A stretch of DNA of 7,786 bases from Ruminococcaceae bacterium UBA7147 (lineage in GTDB: Bacteria > Bacillota > Clostridia > Oscillospirales > Acutalibacteraceae). This document shows, piece by piece, positions 5,468-7,786 of the stretch. The stretch lies in contig DKWR01000074.1 in assembly GCA_002491825.1 (NCBI GenBank), positions 2,494 to 10,279 of the forward strand, written 5' to 3'. A model generated the notes under the pieces. The model saw nothing but the letters and a program-made list of their open reading frames with translations. It was not told the DNA's origin and made no database searches. A program made the position numbers and the translations under genes. Each line of letters opens with the position of its first letter. Position 1 is the stretch's first letter.

Positions 5468-6680
5468 ATTCTGCTAATAAAGCCTTCGGCGTTCCGATGA
5501 ATTTTGCCGCTATTGCCGCAAACAGCATAATTGGAATCAGCTTTATCGGAAAAACAATCATTAACAGCAACACCGTTGCAAGCGGTTTTTTCAGAGTGTG
5601 ACCGACAAGCGCAGTAGTAACAACACCGGCGCAGAACACCATATCAATTCCGAATATCAGGCTCATAGCACAGCCAATGCAGATACCGCAGAAAATAATC
5701 GGGAAAAAGTGACCGCCCTTTAAACCTGAATCAATGCAGATATTCGTCAAAAGCAGCTTTGCAACAGCAATTGCAATAAGCATAACAGCGCCGATTGTTT
5801 CAGCGTCAGCCATTACCTCGCTAATCTGGTGCTCTCCAGAAAACATTGTAAGCGGCAGAATTGTTCCCGAAATTCCGAGGAGCAAGCCGCCTGCCGTTGC
5901 TCTTAAAACAGTATACTTCTTGAATTTCTTTTCAAGTGAAAATGTGAGCTTTTTGAAAATAAAATACAGGTAACCTGCCGCAATTCCGACAGCAGTCAGA
6001 GGAATTACGTACAGATAATGCAAAAGTTCTATTTTCCCGATTTCAAGCTCCTCTAATCCTGTTTTTCCTCCAAACAGCTTTCCGAGCAGGATAAACACGC
6101 TAAACGAGCTTAAAATTGCCGCAAAGTAGAGAACAATTTTTGATGTTCTCGGTAAAACAACTTCTTTGTCGGACTCAATCGGCTCAATAAAGCCGAACAT
6201 CGGAGAATGGAAAATTGTGCCCAGAGTGGCGCTGAGTCCGATTTGCGTAAGCTCCTCAACCTCTTTGAAATACAGCTTAAGCTTATCTCCCACCCAAGTG
6301 CAAAGTCCGGCTATGACCCCTGTAAGTCCTGCCTCGGGGCCTACGCTTGCTCCTATTATCAGCGGAAACAGTGCCGAGCCGAGTGTAGAAAAAACATTGT
6401 TGTAGGAATATCTGCCGGTTGTTTTCACTCTGCCCAAAACTGTGTTCAGTTCCTCGGGGTAATCTCCGAATTTCTTTTTCCAAAGACCTATCAGCAGTCC
6501 TCCGACAAGGCATATACAAAGAGTGTAAAGCGGAAAATCCAGCTTTGACGGAGCAAAATCCCAGATAAACTCAATTCCGAGATTCATCAGTCTGATAAAC
6601 GCCCAGATAATTGCTCCGACAATGGCACCGAGAATGACGGTATACAACAGAAACAACACATTATTTTTGACCTTTTTCAA
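5466..6680 (-). CDS. divergent CLC-family chloride channel/transporter
   Basis: A 404-aa polytopic membrane protein of the CLC voltage-gated chloride channel family, which moves chloride or related anions as channels or proton antiporters. About ten hydrophobic segments can be seen, including residues 8-30, 50-66, 98-130, 180-202, 220-242, 262-280, 295-315 and 340-392. Conserved blocks are GASVGPEAGLTG (110-121), where E116 is positioned like the gating glutamate of the GxEGP motif, and GLKGGHFFP (319-327), equivalent to GGxFxP with F325. The usual first filter motif GSGIP is not recognisable; its place (about 70-90) reads DYPEELNTVLGR. The C terminus ends soon after the last membrane segment, with no CBS domains. 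It starts with TTG at 6680, supported by a strong Shine-Dalgarno; the first internal ATG (M32) would remove the first membrane helix. It is convergent with the zinc-ribbon gene and divergent from the deacetylase gene. Confidence 0.88.
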   Translation of the reverse strand: MKKVKNNVLFLLYTVILGAIVGAIIWAFIRLMNLGIEFIWDFAPSKLDFPLYTLCICLVGGLLIGLWKKKFGDYPEELNTVLGRVKTTGRYSYNNVFSTLGSALFPLIIGASVGPEAGLTGVIAGLCTWVGDKLKLYFKEVEELTQIGLSATLGTIFHSPMFGFIEPIESDKEVVLPRTSKIVLYFAAILSSFSVFILLGKLFGGKTGLEELEIGKIELLHYLYVIPLTAVGIAAGYLYFIFKKLTFSLEKKFKKYTVLRATAGGLLLGISGTILPLTMFSGEHQISEVMADAETIGAVMLIAIAVAKLLLTNICIDSGLKGGHFFPIIFCGICIGCAMSLIFGIDMVFCAGVVTTALVGHTLKKPLATVLLLMIVFPIKLIPIMLFAAIAAKFIGTPKALLAE

Positions 6681-6685
6681 TTCCC

Positions 6686-6692
6686 CACCTCC
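6686..6692 (-). promoter_or_regulatory. Shine-Dalgarno that fixes the TTG start of the CLC gene
   Basis: On the minus strand GGAGGTG lies five bases before TTG (6678-6680). There is no in-frame ATG between this site and residue 32, and the residues following TTG (KKVKNN, then a hydrophobic helix) form a normal membrane-protein N terminus, so TTG is the likely initiation codon. Confidence 0.8.
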
Positions 6693-6715
6693 GAGTTTTT
6701 GTTATTTCTATCATT

Positions 6716-6744
6716 ATTATATATCATAATGAGTTGTATGAAAA
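6716..6744 (-). promoter_or_regulatory. sigma-A-type promoter candidate for the CLC gene
   Basis: On the minus strand TTTTCA (6739-6744) and a perfect TATAAT (6716-6721) are separated by 17 bases. Transcription would start near 6709, giving a leader of about 30 bases to the TTG start with GGAGGTG in between. Confidence 0.6.
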
Positions 6745-6783
6745 GGCTAAAAATTAAAATAGATAGCCATTTCCAAATAAACA

Positions 6784-6812
6784 TCATAAAATTTTTCTTC
6801 ATCACATACAAT
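6784..6812 (+). promoter_or_regulatory. sigma-E-like (sporulation, mother-cell) promoter candidate for the deacetylase
   Basis: CATACAAT (6805-6812) fits the sigma-E/sigma-K -10 pattern of Bacillus (CATACA-T). TCATAAA (6784-6790), 14 bases upstream, resembles the sigma-E -35 (KMATATT, five of seven) at the normal spacing. A caution: transcription would begin near 6818-6820, at the start of the GGAGGGG ribosome binding site, leaving a leader of only about 11 bases. No good sigma-A promoter is visible between 6720 and 6829 on this strand. Confidence 0.4.
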
Positions 6813-6829
6813 GTATCGGAGGGGATTTT

Positions 6830-7636
6830 ATGCGTTTATTAATTCTTACGAAGCGCAGTCTTGTTTCAATAGGATTCTGTCTTTTAATAGGTGCGGCTAC
6901 GGCGGCAATTGCGATAACTTCAACTGTAAGGGCGGTTCAGACCGCTTCTACGCCCCGTGAAATCCCCATTTACTATGTGGAAACCGACAAGAAGCAGGTT
7001 GCGCTTTCCTTTGACGCCGCATGGGGCAATGAACAGACCGATGATTTACTTAAAATCCTTGATAAATACAAGGTAAAGACGACGTTCTTTCTTGTCGGAG
7101 ACTGGGTTGACAAATACCCCGAAAGCGTAAAGGAAATTGCCGACAAGGGGCACGATGTGGGAAATCACAGCGACACTCATCCGCATATGACGCAGATGTC
7201 CACTTCGGATATGACGGGGCAGATTCAGTCCTGCAACGAAAAAATCAAGAAGATTACCGGTAAAATGCCTATCCTGTTCCGTGCGCCCTACGGCGACTAT
7301 AACAACGACGTTGTAAAATCGGTCAACGGCTGTAATATGTACTGTGTTCAGTGGGACGTTGATTCTCTCGACTGGAAAGATCCCACTCCCGAGCAGATTA
7401 CAAAAAACATTGTCAGCAAGCTAAAGGACGGGAGTATTATTCTTATGCACAATGGTGCAAAAAACACTCCCGAGGCGCTGCCTATGGTGATTGAGGGTAT
7501 CAAAGAAAAAGGTTATGAGATTGTTCCGATTTCAAAAATCCTGCTTAAAGGCGAATACTACACAGACGTTGACGGCAAAATGTGCCCTAAACAAAGCTCA
7601 TCAACAGCTCAACAAAGCACAACTGCAACACAATAA
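6830..7636 (+). CDS. membrane-anchored polysaccharide deacetylase (NodB/CE4 family)
   Basis: A 268-aa protein expected to deacetylate cell-wall or spore peptidoglycan (or another N-acetylated glycan) outside the membrane. Residues about 11-32 form one hydrophobic segment after a basic N terminus: an uncleaved anchor or a signal peptide. The NodB domain (about 55-238) has the CE4 motifs in order: SFDAAWG (60-66), HSDTH (113-117, metal histidines), RAPYGDYN (151-158), DVDSLDW (176-182) and LMHNG (205-209, catalytic H207). The first motif is usually FDDG; here the catalytic Asp (D62) remains but the metal-binding second Asp is Ala, as in the FDAAWG/FDISWG group that includes sporulation proteins such as PdaB. 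The last 14 residues are a Ser/Thr/Gln-rich tail. The ATG follows GGAGGGG (6818-6824). It is transcribed alone, divergent from the CLC gene. Confidence 0.9.
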   Translation: MRLLILTKRSLVSIGFCLLIGAATAAIAITSTVRAVQTASTPREIPIYYVETDKKQVALSFDAAWGNEQTDDLLKILDKYKVKTTFFLVGDWVDKYPESVKEIADKGHDVGNHSDTHPHMTQMSTSDMTGQIQSCNEKIKKITGKMPILFRAPYGDYNNDVVKSVNGCNMYCVQWDVDSLDWKDPTPEQITKNIVSKLKDGSIILMHNGAKNTPEALPMVIEGIKEKGYEIVPISKILLKGEYYTDVDGKMCPKQSSSTAQQSTTATQ

Positions 7637-7637
7637 C

Positions 7638-7671
7638 ACAAAAAACGGCAAAGCGTAATTGCTTTGCCGTT
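7638..7671. terminator. 11-bp stem-loop terminator after the deacetylase gene, U-tract facing left
   Basis: AACGGCAAAGC (7644-7654) pairs perfectly with GCTTTGCCGTT (7661-7671) around a six-base loop, starting seven bases after the deacetylase stop codon. Six A residues (7640-7645) precede it, so on the minus strand the stem is followed by TTTTTT, a textbook terminator for a leftward transcript arriving from beyond the window. For the rightward deacetylase transcript the stem is strong but the tail (ACAGCTTGTAT) is poor, so termination there is less certain. Confidence 0.75.
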
Positions 7672-7740
7672 ACAGCTTGTATAAAAAGTCATAATAAGCA
7701 GAAAAATTAAAATTTATACAACAAGACTTTGCCATTATAT

Positions 7741-7786
7741 CCAAGGCTCCCCTTTTGAGGGGAGCTGTCATTTTGCCTGCAAAATG
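7741..7786. repeat. start of a double-hairpin dispersed repeat, cut by the window end
   Basis: GCTCCCCT (7746-7753) pairs with AGGGGAGC (7758-7765) around TTTG, and CATTTTG (7769-7775) pairs with CAAAATG (7780-7786) around CCTG. The second stem ends exactly at the last base of the window. The layout (a GGCTCCCC...GGGGAGC hairpin, then TGTCA and a second variable hairpin) resembles non-coding repeats that I recall from many gut Clostridia genomes. The right part is outside the window, so ends and size are unknown. Positions 7672-7740 hold no gene or signal I recognise. Confidence 0.65.

Noticed and set aside
6166..6548. Open frames of 79 and 113 codons (plus) and 78 codons (minus) inside the CLC gene
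   Set aside because: They overlap a membrane protein with clear CLC motifs and show no ribosome binding sites or domains.
1..7786. A novel defence, secretion or biosynthetic system
   Set aside because: All coding sequences fall in recognised families, mostly housekeeping, and no gene arrangement suggests a new multi-gene system beyond the small hypotheses listed.

Overview
The window looks like a piece of chromosome from a low-to-moderate GC, Gram-positive anaerobe of class Clostridia, probably a gut Oscillospirales/Ruminococcus-type bacterium. This is inferred from strong GGAGG-type ribosome binding sites, AT-rich intergenic regions with near-consensus sigma-A promoters, a TrmK/Nif3-like pair, a SigH-like sigma factor, a DUF1858 protein, a zf-trcl zinc-ribbon protein, and GC-rich hairpin repeats at both ends. 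The genus cannot be fixed from the sequence alone.

Layout. Positions 1-225 hold no gene. They carry a fold-back repeat element (25-bp perfect inverted repeats around two smaller hairpins), an AT palindrome and a three-unit heptad repeat that runs into the 3' end of trmB. Positions 226-4244 are a run of five leftward genes: comM/yifB (Mg-chelatase-like AAA+ ATPase), a 65-aa DUF1858 protein, trmK (tRNA m1A22 methyltransferase), a Nif3-like metal protein, and trmB (tRNA m7G46 methyltransferase). The middle three overlap by 4 and 14 bases and are probably translationally coupled. Positions 4245-4469 are a divergent promoter region, with a strong extended -10 promoter facing comM and two sigma-A-type promoters facing right. 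Positions 4470-5406 carry a SigH-like sigma factor followed by a four-CxxC zinc-ribbon protein, closed by a clear intrinsic terminator. Positions 5466-6680 hold a leftward, divergent CLC-family chloride channel/transporter with a TTG start. After a second divergent promoter region, 6830-7636 holds a rightward membrane-anchored polysaccharide deacetylase with a sigma-E-like (sporulation) promoter candidate. A long stem-loop and the beginning of another hairpin repeat fill the right end.

How the genes fit together. Two tRNA methyltransferases flank a Nif3 protein in one leftward run, so this is mostly a tRNA-modification/housekeeping cluster. The SigH-like factor and the deacetylase with a sporulation-type promoter hint at a sporulation or stationary-phase theme on the right side, but that link is inference. 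I see no defence island, integrase, transposase, CRISPR array or other obviously new multi-gene system. The points most worth a second look are the fold-back repeat and its intrusion into trmB, the trmB leader hairpin, the DUF1858-TrmK-Nif3 coupling, the non-canonical CLC motifs, and the metal-site substitution and promoter of the deacetylase.
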